Positions 1 to 12,003 of a DNA stretch of 64,000 bases are shown one piece after another. The notes beneath the pieces were generated by a model. It was given only the letters and a program-made list of their open reading frames with translations. It was not told where the DNA came from and did no database searches. Every line of letters begins with the position of its first letter. Within the stretch, counting starts at the first letter, position 1. The position numbers were made by a program, and so were the translations under genes. The stretch is from Clonostachys chloroleuca (Eukaryota; Ascomycota; Sordariomycetes; Hypocreales; Bionectriaceae): positions 34,968,001 to 35,032,000 of the forward strand of contig JBANAY010000003.1 in assembly GCA_037952775.1 (NCBI GenBank). The letters run 5' to 3'.

Positions 1-961
1 GAGGAGATATTGCAGTTCACCCTTTACCGCCTCCCTGCACACGTCATTGACGGCTCCAGCTGTCTCACCCAGAATACCGATCTTGTTGTTGTCCTTTAGC
101 CACTGCGTCGCTTCCTTGACACGCTCAACTCCGATTGTGGCGGAGACACACTCCGTGTGAGTTCCGGAGGAGTCTGAGTCAAGATACTGGTGCATCTCGT
201 ACACCAGGAGGTTCTGGGGATCCGTCAAATCCTTGAGGCTGTCACCGTTGCCGCTTGATACCCAAGACCAGGCACCACTCCAAGCATTGCCTTCAACAAA
301 GATGTACTGAGAGGTAGCTCCAGCTCCCCGGATGGCGTCAATAGCGGCTTGGTTGAGGTCCCTCACAAGCGAGTTGTCCATGTCATGGTACTCATTGTTG
401 GTGTCGAAGACCACCTTGCTGTTGCTGGAAAAGCGGCTTGCCAGCGTCTTCCAGAACGCGCCAAAACCATCAACGTCTGTGATGATGTTGCCATAGTAGC
501 GGCCATAGTTGTGTAGATCAATCACAGCATACCAGCCCCTATTATCAAATCAATTAGAATGGGAATTTTCACCATGGAATAGACAATCCTCTGTACTTAC
601 TTGCCAGTGACGTGGTCAACAACAGTCTGGAGACCTTCGAAATAGGTTTCATTAATGGAGCCGGTGAGAGTGTCTGGAACGAGTCTTTCCATCCGTGTTG
701 CAATTCGGAAGGTGTTCATGCCGGTGGCCCCAAGTGTCTAGGAGAGCAGGTGTCAGCCTGGAGCACTTTCTAGTTCACAGAGAGACTTACATCAATCGCA
801 CCAGTTTCCGGCCAGATGTAATGTTCTCCCAATCTTCCCGGGAAAACAGTTTCACCAAACTCTGCGCCAGCTTCGTTGGTACCGGTGAAGGTGAATTTTG
901 CCCCAGCAACGCTGGAAACACCAACGGCCGCAAGGGCAAGGACATGGTTTTGGAATCGCAT
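1..961 (-). CDS. Secreted GH5 endo-beta-1,4-glucanase (3' part missing)
   Basis: Hydrolyses internal beta-1,4 bonds of cellulose outside the cell. I read three exons on the minus strand: 961-791, 600... more exactly 737-601, and 538-1, with introns 790-738 and 600-539. The protein starts with a signal peptide (hydrophobic residues 1-21, ending AGA). Family landmarks seen are the GAEFG motif, the first catalytic Glu in TNNEYHDMD, the VYEMHQYLD strand, and the second catalytic Glu in GETAG close to the window edge. The layout matches fungal GH5 endoglucanases of about 330 residues, so only about the last 40-50 residues lie outside the window. No CBM1 or linker precedes the catalytic domain. The start at 961 was chosen because it gives the signal peptide and an in-frame first intron. 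Confidence 0.93.
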
Positions 962-2466
962 CGCTGATAGTCCTTTTTGGCTTGCTTCGACTTAGTCTGG
1001 ATCTTGTTTTTCTTCTCCATAGTCCGAGTGGAAGGACTTTGTCTAGATTTATACGTTAGCTTTCCTCGTGAAACTTGGGGCTTCTGAAAACGGAGGATGA
1101 GGCTCCGGGGCTACGACTGCTGCAGTGTCGATCAAACCTCTAACATCGGCACGCTCGGTCCGCCAGTCCCATGGCTCGACGATTATGAAACAGGGGCGCT
1201 GACCTAGACGGAATATTAAATGTCCATTTCACTACAGTATCCATTACGTGGCCTAGCGCCAGTCAAGTGACGAATAGTTGCTGTGTGCATTGAACACAGA
1301 TCCTTGCTGAAATTGGAAGGGGAGATCATGAGGTTTTGGCTCCGACGGTGTCTCAACAATATTCCCGCATGTCACAATAAATGGGCTATTTCTTTGCAGT
1401 ACGTCATCCTGCTGTTATGTTCTGATAAATCAAATCATACATGGTATAGTATCCGCCAAGACGGCCCGGGTAGTTGCTGAGAAACGGAAGTCACCTATAT
1501 GATAAATCAAAGGAGTTATATAAGAACGGGAAAGTAAAGCCCGATCTGTTGTAGTAATGATTTTCACAACTTGATCTCTTCTAACTTGGCCCAAAGTGTC
1601 GCTTTGCATACTTCTAATTTTGTTGCGTGATGAATCCTCTGTCCGAGGCCTTCATCCGATACAAAAAAACATCAATGAGGAAAGAGAACCGTTTGAGAGT
1701 TACGCATAGATGGAAGTATAAATCGAAGATAAACAATGTATCCTTTGATTCTATCAATCTAGAATTCCTTGATCAGTTTGGTGCTTTATTCATATCCTCC
1801 CACTATTAAACTCTTTATTTATTCATCGTCCCCTATCATCCCACTGATAATTAGTTGACCATTCGCAATGCTGGGGGGATTGACGGGAAGTGCAAGATTC
1901 GTAAACTTCTTTTGCGCCCACCTACAGAAAGGATAACGTTACTCGTGGATAGTTACTAGCTGTGAACCATTCAAGAGTTCATGGAAGGGGAGATAGAATA
2001 CAGACCACGTGCTCAACTGGTAAACGATGCTTGGCTATCCCTCTTCCATTAAACAACAGTTTCTCCCGCATAACACCGTGGGACCTTGGAAATACAAGAG
2101 TGCAGTCGATAGAATTGTTCATGACATTTACTGTTGGTCAACCCCAATCATCACACACTGGCTAGCTTTGATTACTCGTTGATTTATGACTGTTTCCGTA
2201 GTGCCGTCACCAATTAATTGTCTTAAAATTATGCAAAGAACCTTCTAGAGCTCTACTTGGGGACGAGGTGACGCATACGAACTTCTCATTCAACCCGAAG
2301 ACAGGAGCGTGGAAGGTTATTGGATTTGAGAAGATGCACCTGTAGACTGGTACGCGGACTTGGAGGAGACGGGTCATCTGTTCATTAATTCACCTCTCCT
2401 CTCCAGCACCCGCTATGAATCCAACTCAATCAGATCAAACATGCAGACAAATTCAATGTCATCGCC
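962..2466. other. Gene-free stretch
   Basis: Upstream region of the endoglucanase and downstream region of the SDR that follows. Only short ORFs without codon-like character or recognisable motifs are present. I see no gene. Confidence 0.6.
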
Positions 2467-3346
2467 CTAAAATTTCTCAACATAAGGCCTGATATCAATC
2501 TCCTGGGTAAAGGCAGAGCGGTGCTGGGCATGGAGCTGCCAGTACGTCTCGGCAATCTGGTCGAGAGTGTTAGCAAGCTGTCTGAAGAGACATCAAATTG
2601 AGACGGAGAGATCGGTCACTTACGGCGTCAGGCTGGATCTTGCCGTCTTCAGCCCCATTGTTGACATTATACTCACGCGTTCGTGGAATATCGATGACAC
2701 CGTCAATGATAGCGTGAGCTACATGGACGCCGCGGGGCCCGAACTCACGCGCCAGAGACTGCCCGAGAGCGCGGAGGGCAAACTTGCCCGCGGCAAAGGA
2801 TCCAAAGTATGCTGATCCCCTGACAGAGGCGGTTGCGCCCGTGATGATCAGTGAGGGGGGTTGGGCGAGTCAGCTACCGAATCCAGAAGGAGCGGTAGAG
2901 TCTGCTGTGCGAAATGGAAGAATGACTTGCTGTTGGTGGATTGGTTGACACGTTAGTAGACGGCATAAAGCAGAGCTGCGAGATGGATATCAGACATACA
3001 CAGTACCATCGACGGCGCTGTCTAGCTCATTGGCTGCGAGCTCCAAAAAGGGCTTCCGCGAGAACCCTCCATTGACATTGAAGATGGCTGCTGCCAGCCT
3101 GCTCCCGGGGAGCTGCTCTTTGACGGTCTCGAATGCCTTCTTCAGCGACGCAGGGTCATTGACATCCGCCGTTAACCCTATGGCTTGGCCACCGCTGTTC
3201 TTGATCTCCGCCACGACGTCCTCGTAGCTCTCTGGTTTGCGGGAAAGCAGTACAACGGGATACGCCTTTGCGAATCTGACGGCAACGGAACGTCCTGTTC
3301 CAGCTCCGACACCAGCGACGACTGCGAAGAACGACTTTGACGCCAT
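2467..3346 (-). CDS. Short-chain dehydrogenase/reductase, SDR_c10-like, atypical active site
   Basis: Predicted NAD(P)-dependent oxidoreductase of 255 residues. Exons are 3346-3000, 2929-2624 and 2581-2467, with introns 2999-2930 and 2623-2582. The N-terminal glycine motif is degenerate (GVGAGTGRS rather than TGxxxGIG). The usual YxxxK catalytic motif reads FAAGK, so Phe replaces the catalytic Tyr while Lys remains. A Ser is present in GATAS. An SDR subgroup with exactly this combination (incomplete Gly motif, Phe for Tyr, Lys kept) is known, so this is probably a family trait and not damage. Substrate cannot be predicted. The nearest coding neighbours are unrelated, so context does not help. 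Confidence 0.88.
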
Positions 3347-6099
3347 GTTGAGGGTATGAGTGGGAGGCAGCTTATTGGAACACAACAAGTAGAGTATCAC
3401 AATAGTATGGTTAACTGGGCGGGGAGATACGGATTGATTGTACGCTGTTCACGGGATATTCGCAGGATATACTCTGTAGATATACAAATACGCCCATGTC
3501 ACTATGATCTAATTCGGTTCGCGTATGGCGCTGCCCACGTCTATCCGGAGGCTTACCAATCCATGGCTCGCGTTATTAATCGATGCGGGGTGATTATGAG
3601 CACGACACCGACCGAAGATGTGAGGCAAACCACCCAAAGCAACGAGCTTCTGTGTAATGAATGCATGAAAGAGGTCTCATCCACGTAGACTGTAGGTAGA
3701 CAGGCACAGCTAAGCACGTAAGGACCAAGCCAGACACGATGCTAATCACCCATCTACTCCATCTTGACGCATCATTGCCGGAGGCGGGCTGGTACCAGAA
3801 CTGACCAATAGAACTGTGTCCGTATGAGCTTCCGATACATACGACAGTGCGCCATTGCTACAGTTATCACATGGGAATATATGGAAACAGTATGATATTC
3901 TCTCGACCGGTCGCTCGATAAATTGGTCAAATAATGGTTGAGGTTATGCGCAGCTCGAACGATTAAGGAGAGCGGAGGGGGATAGGGCTCGATATTGATT
4001 TCGACGAAATTGCCCTCGTAATATGGCAGTCGTTCCACATCGGGGTTCGAAGGAACAGTTGGTCGATAATGCGAGGGGTCACGTTGGGTCGTTTCGGTGC
4101 CAACGGACAGGCTGGCCTACGTTCATGGAGACGTGCTTCTAGCATCATCGGGAGCGGCTTGGTGTCAAGACGATGTTAGTCACGAACTGCAATGATTAGA
4201 CATTGCCCAGACAAGTCACAGCTCCGGCCAGGGATCACATGTATGGTCGGGCGGCAACAGCAGGAGGAGCGGTAGTGGAATGGCGCAATCCCGACAATCC
4301 CTCGTAGTTCTCATGGTTCGTCCGCAAGGAGACTTCGGCGCATTTGTAGATGATAGCACAGACTGTATTGGAGGCTCGAACTCGGGTCAATCGGCGGATC
4401 GCAGGGCTTGTCGTTGGAAGTTTGGGATTAAGGCAGCGCGGTCGTAGTCATGACGAGCCGATAAATGGGGGCGACTCGGGTTTGAACCTCATTGACAGGC
4501 CTGTCGCAGGTTTCCTAGTCAAGGATGAACTTGAAATTTGAAACGGAACGCATGTTTCCCGTCCGTCGCGTGTTGGCTCATCAAGACAATGCGGTTGCAG
4601 CTTTCCTCGAGCACGAAAACCACGAAACAGCTTGAAGCTCTGCGACCCACAGGAGCACGCTGATTGGTAAACGACGTGGTCTAGGGTAGCTCAAAAGAGC
4701 CGAGGGAAAATAGTTGAGACGCATCAATGAAGCCAAGTATTTTCTGACGACTATTGTTGATCTCGATTAAAGCTTGTTAGATTTTTTTAGTATTCATTTA
4801 ATATCAGATGCCCTCCAGATCAAGGATAGTCTACCTAAGCATAATTGCTCTCTTATTTAAAGCGTAACTATGCCCATAGTCTAGGATTGAAGCTGAGCTA
4901 CAGGGTAGGTAGATTTTAGACTTCGAGTCTACGAAGTGTATTTCGTTTTCCTTGTTGTAGAATGTATCGGGATGAAAGCATTAAACCCAAATTATCGATC
5001 GATGCTAACTTAAATGACGGCCTTTGTTTTGATTGAAAAAACGGGCCGCGGAGGCTCCGGCTTGCCCACATAGAAAAACCTTAAAAGCAAATGTGAAGAG
5101 CATCGTCGAGAGGGCGTGGGGAAGAGAATTCTCATCCTAACATGCATTATTTGCTCATGTTGGGTGGTCATTGTCTCATACAGTACGCTTGCTGACATTG
5201 TAACTATTGCTGCTGTACCATGTTATGGTCTTATCAGAAGTCGCCCATCCCGATATACGAGAAGACCGAAGTCGGCGGGTGTGAAGTACTGACCGGTAGA
5301 ACCCTGTGTTATGGTTGACTGAGACATTGCGCTCGAAAATCAGGAGGCAGGATAACTATTATATGGGGCACATGATCGGCTACTTTGAGTTTCACCGTCG
5401 CCAACAAGTCTCATCGGTGAATACTTTTGGTACAAATGGAATACTCCTTGCTCCCATCCTGGTTGATTCAGGTGACGGTGCTTCAGTCACGCTCTTGCCC
5501 TTGACTCCTCCAAGTTGGCATCTGAGGTTGTACAGCGGTCAATTAGAGCTGGTGACCTATTGCTAGGACTTTTTGCTGAGACATTGGAAAGCCATCGGAG
5601 CCCGTCAGCTCGTGGCGTTGCTCAGCCGTAGTGCTCGGGTATTATGTAGGTGTTGAGCCTAGTGGCGCTCATAGCCATTGGATGAGAATTGAGTTCTAAT
5701 ACATGGATATGCATGGCTGCCTAGTAGCAAATCAAGTCTCATTACTGAAGAGACTCAGAGCCTGGAGCAATTAACCTTTTTGATCAAGTAAGAGGGACAT
5801 CTGTGTAAGTGCCGAGGTGTGTTGCTCGGCGACGTGAGCTGCATTGGCGTGGATTCAGTTTGATGCCGGAAGTACTAATCTGCAATCAGCGGTAGTGGGA
5901 AGGGCTCGGAGTACATAAGTAGTTGGATGGCTAGATCCAAACTCGGTCCTACCAGCTGCTTTGATTTCCTTAGCTGATCATACCTGTTAAGAAGAATACT
6001 ATATTTATGCAGTATCTCTTAGAACTATACATAAACTAAGCTATATATTAGCTACATACCGTCATATCGATTGAAGTTATCAACACATTGTCAGTCGCA
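3347..6099. other. Gene-free stretch, AT-rich toward the right
   Basis: No ORF here has a recognisable domain. Short ORFs at 3356-3688 and 5306-5566 lack plausible splice continuation or family motifs. The last part is the promoter of the aminotransferase gene. I cannot rule out strongly decayed gene relics. Confidence 0.55.
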
Positions 6100-7425
6100 A
6101 TGGATCCCCAAGAACTAAAAATCAGCCTGTCCTATCGCTCCGAGTATATCTCGGATCGTGCTAGTGTTATTGAAAGAGAAACAGGAAAGATGGCGATGTG
6201 GGATGTGCTCTCCAACCTTTGGGGGCCCAAGGACAACCCAGATGGAATCGTCAACCTCGGCATGGCGCAAAACTGGCTTCTGCGAGATAGTATCTCGCAG
6301 CGAATTCGCGACAGCTTTGACCCTCCATCAAGTGCTCTTACGTATACCGAAGGGACAACGGGTTCAAAGCGGCTGAAGGATGCAATGTCTAAATTTATTA
6401 ACCACCACTTCTTTCCTTTCAAACAGGTTCTGCCGGAGCACGTCTCCGTGACAAACGGAACCACTTCAGCCCTCGAACATGTTTCGTGGGCTCTTGCGGA
6501 CCCTGGGGAATATTTCATCGTTGGCCAGCCATACTATATGAATTTCGTCCCCAATCTCACATGGAGATTTGGCGCCCGCCTCCTCACTGTTCCTTTCGAG
6601 AGGGATGATGATAGGTTCAGTGAAGTCGCTGTGGAGAGGTATCAGCAAGCCCTTGATAACGCAAAGGCCGAAGGGAAAAAGGTTGCTGGGATTATTCTCT
6701 GCCACCCTCACAATCCTCTTGGGAGATGCTATCCTCACAAGGTGCTAATAGGTATGATGAAGGTGGCTCAGGAGCACCGCGTCCATCTGATTTCTGACGA
6801 GGTATATGCTCTGTCCACCTGGGAAAATACCGTCGACAAGGAACGCACCCCCGACGCATTTCATTCTCTGCTGTCGATTGATCCAAAAGGCAAAATAGAT
6901 GGCCATCGTGTGCATGTTGCATGGGGCATGTCCAAGGATTTTGCTGCTAAAGGCTTACGAGTCGGAGTCTTGATTTCCCAGTACAACAATCACCTCCACA
7001 GCTCTCTTGTCGAGGCCGGAATCTTCACCATGATCTCCTCGTTTTCGGACCATATTGCCGTTAACCTCCTGGAGGATGAGGAATGGCTCCAATGGTACCT
7101 TCCGGAGCACCAAAGGCGGCTCTCGCAAAATTACGCAAAGGTCGCTAGGTGGGCCCAGAACCACGGCATCAACTATGCAAAGGGCGCCAATGCTGGCCTC
7201 TTCATGTTTGCTGATCTGGGCACTAAATACCGAGAGACACACGATGTGTCCTCGATACATAATATAACCCAATTGGTCCAGTGTGCTTTGAAAGAGCACA
7301 AAGTGTACGTTTCCTCGGGAGACGATTTCGGTTGCGAGAAACCGGGCTGGTTCAGAATTGTCTTCTGTGTTCCAGACTACTGTCTTTTCGAGGGACTTGG
7401 GCGCATTATCGAGGCCCTACACTAA
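6100..7425 (+). CDS. PLP-dependent class I/II aminotransferase, ACC-synthase/GliI-like
   Basis: Intronless gene for a 441-residue fold-type I PLP enzyme. The first in-frame ATG is at 6100; an open TTG at 6088 is not a start. Visible family residues are GMAQNWLL near the N-terminus (the GxAxN block of ACC synthase-like enzymes), HPHNPLGR around residue 205 (PLP-binding Asn), SDEVYALS with Asp233 and Tyr236, the Schiff-base Lys279 in GMSKDF, and a C-terminal Arg in WFRIVF. This clade includes 1-aminocyclopropane-1-carboxylate synthase-like proteins and the C-S lyase GliI of gliotoxin biosynthesis. The sequence alone does not decide between aminotransferase and C-S lyase activity. It stands apart from the 13-25 kb enzyme run. 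A GliJ-type dipeptidase lies 10 kb away but no other ETP genes are present. Confidence 0.92.
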   Translation: MDPQELKISLSYRSEYISDRASVIERETGKMAMWDVLSNLWGPKDNPDGIVNLGMAQNWLLRDSISQRIRDSFDPPSSALTYTEGTTGSKRLKDAMSKFINHHFFPFKQVLPEHVSVTNGTTSALEHVSWALADPGEYFIVGQPYYMNFVPNLTWRFGARLLTVPFERDDDRFSEVAVERYQQALDNAKAEGKKVAGIILCHPHNPLGRCYPHKVLIGMMKVAQEHRVHLISDEVYALSTWENTVDKERTPDAFHSLLSIDPKGKIDGHRVHVAWGMSKDFAAKGLRVGVLISQYNNHLHSSLVEAGIFTMISSFSDHIAVNLLEDEEWLQWYLPEHQRRLSQNYAKVARWAQNHGINYAKGANAGLFMFADLGTKYRETHDVSSIHNITQLVQCALKEHKVYVSSGDDFGCEKPGWFRIVFCVPDYCLFEGLGRIIEALH

Positions 7426-7699
7426 GCTCAGGAGAAACTCTGTATGAAGAATGCTCGTAACATTTCATGTAGAAGACTGGGAAACCACTCTTTCCGAGAG
7501 AAATCGCTTTGGATCCATGTAGCCTTTTATGGCCAATTGAGCAAATGAGTAAGCGTATTCGAGGGCTAAGTCCAAAGGGTCTAAATATATTTGATAGTAC
7601 ATGCTTCATCTGATCTATATGCAGTCTACTACAAATCAAATGCGATGTCATGTATCCAAACCCTACAACTGTCTTATAAACATGTCGTTGATTGTCCCT

Positions 7700-8642
7700 C
7701 TAAGCACGGTAACGTGCCCACATGCTCTCAGCACGGGCGATCTGGCCTGGAGTAAACTCCTCGTAGCAAGCACTACAAATCTCATGTTAGTAGGTGTCGT
7801 AATATTATTTGAAGAATGCATGTCCACCTACTCGTCAGAGTAGTCCATGTAGTTATGGATTGGGTCTAGACCAGGGTGGTTAGGGCAGGAGTCGCGTCCA
7901 ACGGGACATCCTGATGAAGCGCTGGCTTGGGCTGGAGTGTCATCGACCTCGTCACCGACGTTGCAGCCATCCTCGAAGGTGTGAATGAGACCGAACCAGT
8001 GTCCAGCTTCGTGGGTTGCCGTCTTGCCCAAGTTATATGGTGCAGCCGATCCACCGGGTACGGTGGTGGCCAGAATGGAGCAGCCGTCCGTGTAAAAAGC
8101 AGTTGAGCCAGTGGTGGCTGTGGTTGGATAGTAGCAGTATCCAAGGTAGCCACTGAGGTAGTCAAGGAAGTAAAAGTTGAGTGCCGCATAGGAACCTTTA
8201 CGGAGAGCGCGCTTCATAGTCAGCTCATTCCTGTCCTGGGACCAAGCTGAGTTCACTGTCTTGCTGCTGCCCGCGTAGTTGAGAGTAATGCCGTATGGGG
8301 AAAAGTTGTCATACAGAACGTCAAATTGGGCTTGGAGAGTAGCATCCTGTCCTTGTTAGAAGGCCATATTAGTTATTGAGTTTGAGCTTCCCGAGAACTT
8401 ACGGATAAGAGATTGGCTGTCGAACCAGCAACAGTGTGCAAGTAGACATCGACTGACAAGGCAGCCGACGTAGCGAGACCGGATAGCCGAGCCGAAGCTT
8501 CTTTCACAGAGAATTCTCTAGAAGTTTCGACGAACTCAGCGGAGGGTTGTGCAGTACCACAGCGGCGACCCTCCTCACGTGCGGAGAGAGAGTGGCTAAG
8601 GGCCGCTCCGGCAAAGAGTAGAACAGACTTGATAGAATACAT
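7700..8642 (-). CDS. mep1: Secreted M43B (pappalysin-type) metalloprotease, MEP1-like
   Basis: Extracellular zinc endopeptidase of 275 residues, the usual length of Aspergillus MEP1. Exons are 8642-8403, 8346-7832 and 7772-7700, with introns 8402-8347 and 7831-7773. A signal peptide covers about residues 1-20. The zinc site is HEAGHWFGLIH (His192, His196, His202, with Glu193 as base), followed by the Met-turn in NYMDYSDD. Several Cys surround the active site (GCNVGD, SGCPVG, DSCPNH, ACYEEF), as expected for disulfides. Its 3' end lies 274 bp from the convergent aminotransferase stop. A role in scavenging protein from substrate is inferred from the family. Confidence 0.94.
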
Positions 8643-11600
8643 GACGAGATGCTTTGACCTATATTGTAAATCCTATTGGCCGAATAGAACTTGAGTTGAT
8701 AGATAGTTCATCGAACGGAACTCTCTGCTTTTATATCTCTCGACTCCAATATTATACTGTCGACTCGCCTCACCCGTGCATTCTCTCTATGCAGCTTTGA
8801 TTGTATCGCTACTACCTTCTCCCTTCTTCAATGCCAAGAGATCCCTCTATCTTGAGCTGTGAGGCGGTCACGTTGTGGCAGTCACCGTTCCGACTCCCCC
8901 GCACCAACTCAAGAGAGAAGGTGCAGACTGCCCTTGTAAATCCCTCGCAAACATTGATCTGGAGTTGGTGCCGGCCTCTTCTTTTCATAAGCTAACGATG
9001 ACTAAGATGTCAGTTGTTACACCCTTAATCCAATGTGCCCGTTACACCATAGAATGGAAGCCGAAGTATGATAGGTTGAGTAAAACTGTGATGATGCTGA
9101 GACTCGCCTTCTAAGAATGAGTCGTGGACTTCTGAGTATTGGTTCATAAGACATTTCTCTGGACTCAAGAACGCTTTTCGCTATTGTGCTGATAACTGAT
9201 AAGAGGACTTTTGTAATCGAACTTCCTTTTTGAGGCCGGCAGCTCGCATCCTACACTGTGATATGGTTTCAAGATCGACATGCTGAGGTACTAATCAGGT
9301 AGCTCTAGGCTAAATCCTGATTCTAGTTGCTCCTTCACACATTCAAGGGCTCCGGATTTTCGTGCATAATCGTGTCCAGGGATTTAAGCTTGTAATGGTT
9401 GTATAAGGTGAGTCTTTGTAGAGTCACATATGCATTCCTGCATCAACAAGGCGTATGCCCATCTTCCCCCCCAATAAGAGGTATATTCGCAAGCGGTCCA
9501 ATCTGATCCATTAATACACCCTAGCTGATAGGTTAGTGTACCAGGGACTGCAGGGAGTCAAGTTGACAGAGGTATGGGGAATCACCTACATGGATATTCC
9601 CGAGTCTTATCAAGGCCAGGAGGAAGAACTTGGAAAATGTCTTCCGTATTGATGATACTAAATTGTGCGATAATAGTATCCCCCCATGTTCGCGCACCTG
9701 TGCCTCCTCACCTAAACTGTTGACAGGGTATTTGAGGGGAAGGTTGCATCACAGGGCTTCAGAAGGCAAGCCGCCGAGCGTAGCAATCTCGCCTGCAATA
9801 TTCGAGGGTCTTATCGTCGCAACGCCAAGGCCTCACTCCCACCTGCGATATCCGGACCCGGACGAGCGGCGCGTACGCTGCCTTATCGAGCGGGGTTGGA
9901 GTGAAGCCACTGATCTGTGGACAGTCGTCTTCGCCGTAGTGTGACTTTGATATTGACACACACGAGAGAATTTCTAGACACTGTTGTGACGATATGCGAT
10001 GACGGGTCTTTTGGAAAATCATACGATACGCCAAAAGAATTATGCTCTATGAAGGAAGTCAGTTGTGCTTTGGAAGCCTGGCGAAAGAGATCATACTTGA
10101 TAGCTTCGGAAAGTTCGCCTATAGCACCTCATGGTACTATTACCCGTCTTCAGACAAACTGTCACTCACTGTTGTTGAACCTGAACGGCATGTGTCCATA
10201 GGTTGGTTGCTATCAAAGCGCTTTGGCCCGCTTGCGTGTTTTGGCCTTGATTGCTCATCGTATTCTCTACCTCTCACTACTTTGATGGCGATTGAGAACC
10301 GGTTCGGCAACGAAAGTTTTGTGTAAGGCTTATTTCGGGTTTTCTGTGTTGAAGATGAGACAAAGGGAAGTGATGGGCCGGTGCGAGGTATAACACTTGT
10401 GATGTGAACCCTGATGGTCTGGTTGCTACAGTACTCCACAACCTAAAGATGATCTTCGCAGTGTAGATCAAGCTGGAGCCAAGTAACGTCAAAGAACATT
10501 ACTTCACGGATAATTCTGGACCGGGACTCCATGTGACTGGGCCAGATATGCCTTGTTCTCAAAATAGATCTAGCGCCTTTGTAATCCATACATGTATATT
10601 GTCTGGATTATCGAAGGACGTCTCTCTAGTAGGATCCTGCATGCGTCTGCTAGTAGAGAGAGTGAAGGTTGCAACAATCATACGGCCTGTACAGCTAGCC
10701 TGTGAGTTCATCATGTTGGAAATTAGTGTGAAAAGAGTAGTCGACTGGCTGTATTTCTTGCATAATCTCGCTCAAACTGTTCAGGTACCCTTGCCTTAGA
10801 AAAGTCTGGCCAAGTTAGTGAAATGCACAACTGCCTTCGGCTGCTCGGCTGGTATCATTCCGGAACAAGAATGGGTACAACGCTGTAGATCCAAGTCAGT
10901 TGATTTCTTAATACCACTGATTTTCCTTCCGCTAGAAATTGTCGATGCCTTCGTTCGAAATCACTCATTATTGACTTTCTTTTGGCTGAATCTTGAATTG
11001 ATGCTCATTGTTTGGACCATGTGTGTTGATTTCTAAACTGGATAGTATTTTGTTATCCTGCTTGGTTCAGGTATGGACCTATTGGTAACGAAGAAGACAT
11101 TGGTTATGGTGCTATTTGCGTGTATCCTGATTTAGATTTCCTTGATACAGCACAGAAAAGACCAAAGAATATCGCTGAGACTCAGTACCTCGGACCGTTA
11201 CCGATTAAACTAACTCTTCAACTCTCAACTTACCTACGGAAACTATTCTAACCAACATAGAAGCGTAGCAAATAACACTATGAGTTGAGCAAACACGCGG
11301 TGGATGCATATGCCTGCATTCATAACCGGCTTTTCCACCTCATCCTTGATCTTTTCAACACAAGAACTTCTAACTCCCAATCCCCTCCTATAAATTTTCA
11401 AAGGCTCTCAATATAACGTCAGAAACGACCTTGATATTCACCACGCGATATACAGGCGCGTGATCATCACGAAATCTACTACCGACCGTCATGCCTTGCA
11501 GCAGTCTTTCCAAGTCCTTTTCAGGGCAGTCCAAAATATTTATAGTCATCATGCAAATCTATATGTCTGATAACTTCACAAATAGGGATACGTAGTAAAA

Positions 11601-11721
11601 CCCTTGTTAGGTAGTAGGAACTAGAATTTCTGATAGTATGAAGGTCCAACATATATCACTCTCAGCCCACATTGAGATTGATTGGACTTGTTCATGTGCC
11701 AGCTCTTATAGAATTTATCAA
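8643..11721. other. 3 kb AT-rich gene-free stretch
   Basis: Starts with the promoter of the metalloprotease gene. ORFs at 9630-9944, 9917-10201 and 10042-10326 overlap in different frames and show no family motif, signal peptide or splice continuation that I can support. No inverted terminal repeats or transposase motifs were seen. Confidence 0.55.
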
Positions 11722-12003
11722 TTATTCATTACAGTGGTAATAGCAGTGGCGGTAGCTTGATCAAGATTAGTGACGTTATTTTTCAATGGGGGGACATGGT
11801 TATTACCAGGCTTCTTGAGGGTAGTTAAGGGCGATTGAACAGTATGAGTATGCCTTCGCACATTCATCCCAAGCGTTGAGATTCTTGCAGATAAAGACTG
11901 CCGGATCAGGTCTGTACCAGGTGACATCGTCCCTTTCCTGAAGAACAGGCGAGGCCGCAACGGCAACGCTCAAGGTGTAGAGAATAACGGCTTTGAAAAG
12001 CAT
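11722..12003 (-). CDS. Small secreted cysteine-rich protein (six Cys), unknown function
   Basis: Two exons, 12003-11807 and 11755-11722, flank a 51 nt intron (GTAATA..CAAG, with CACTAAT as a plausible branch site). Joined, they give 76 residues. Residues 1 to about 18 form a signal peptide ending VAAS, followed by a short acidic/basic stretch with an ERDD that could mark a propeptide cut. The mature part has six Cys spaced C-x8-C-x6-C-x10-C-x3-C-x3-C, and the last three come only from exon 2, ending YRHCYYHCNE. Unspliced, the protein would stop after three Cys; the even number after splicing supports the model. I do not recognise the family. Candidate roles are effector, antimicrobial or defensin-like peptide. 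It has no close coding neighbour. Confidence 0.72.

Noticed and set aside
6088..6099. Upstream start for the aminotransferase at 6088
   Set aside because: The codon there is TTG; the first ATG in frame is at 6100.
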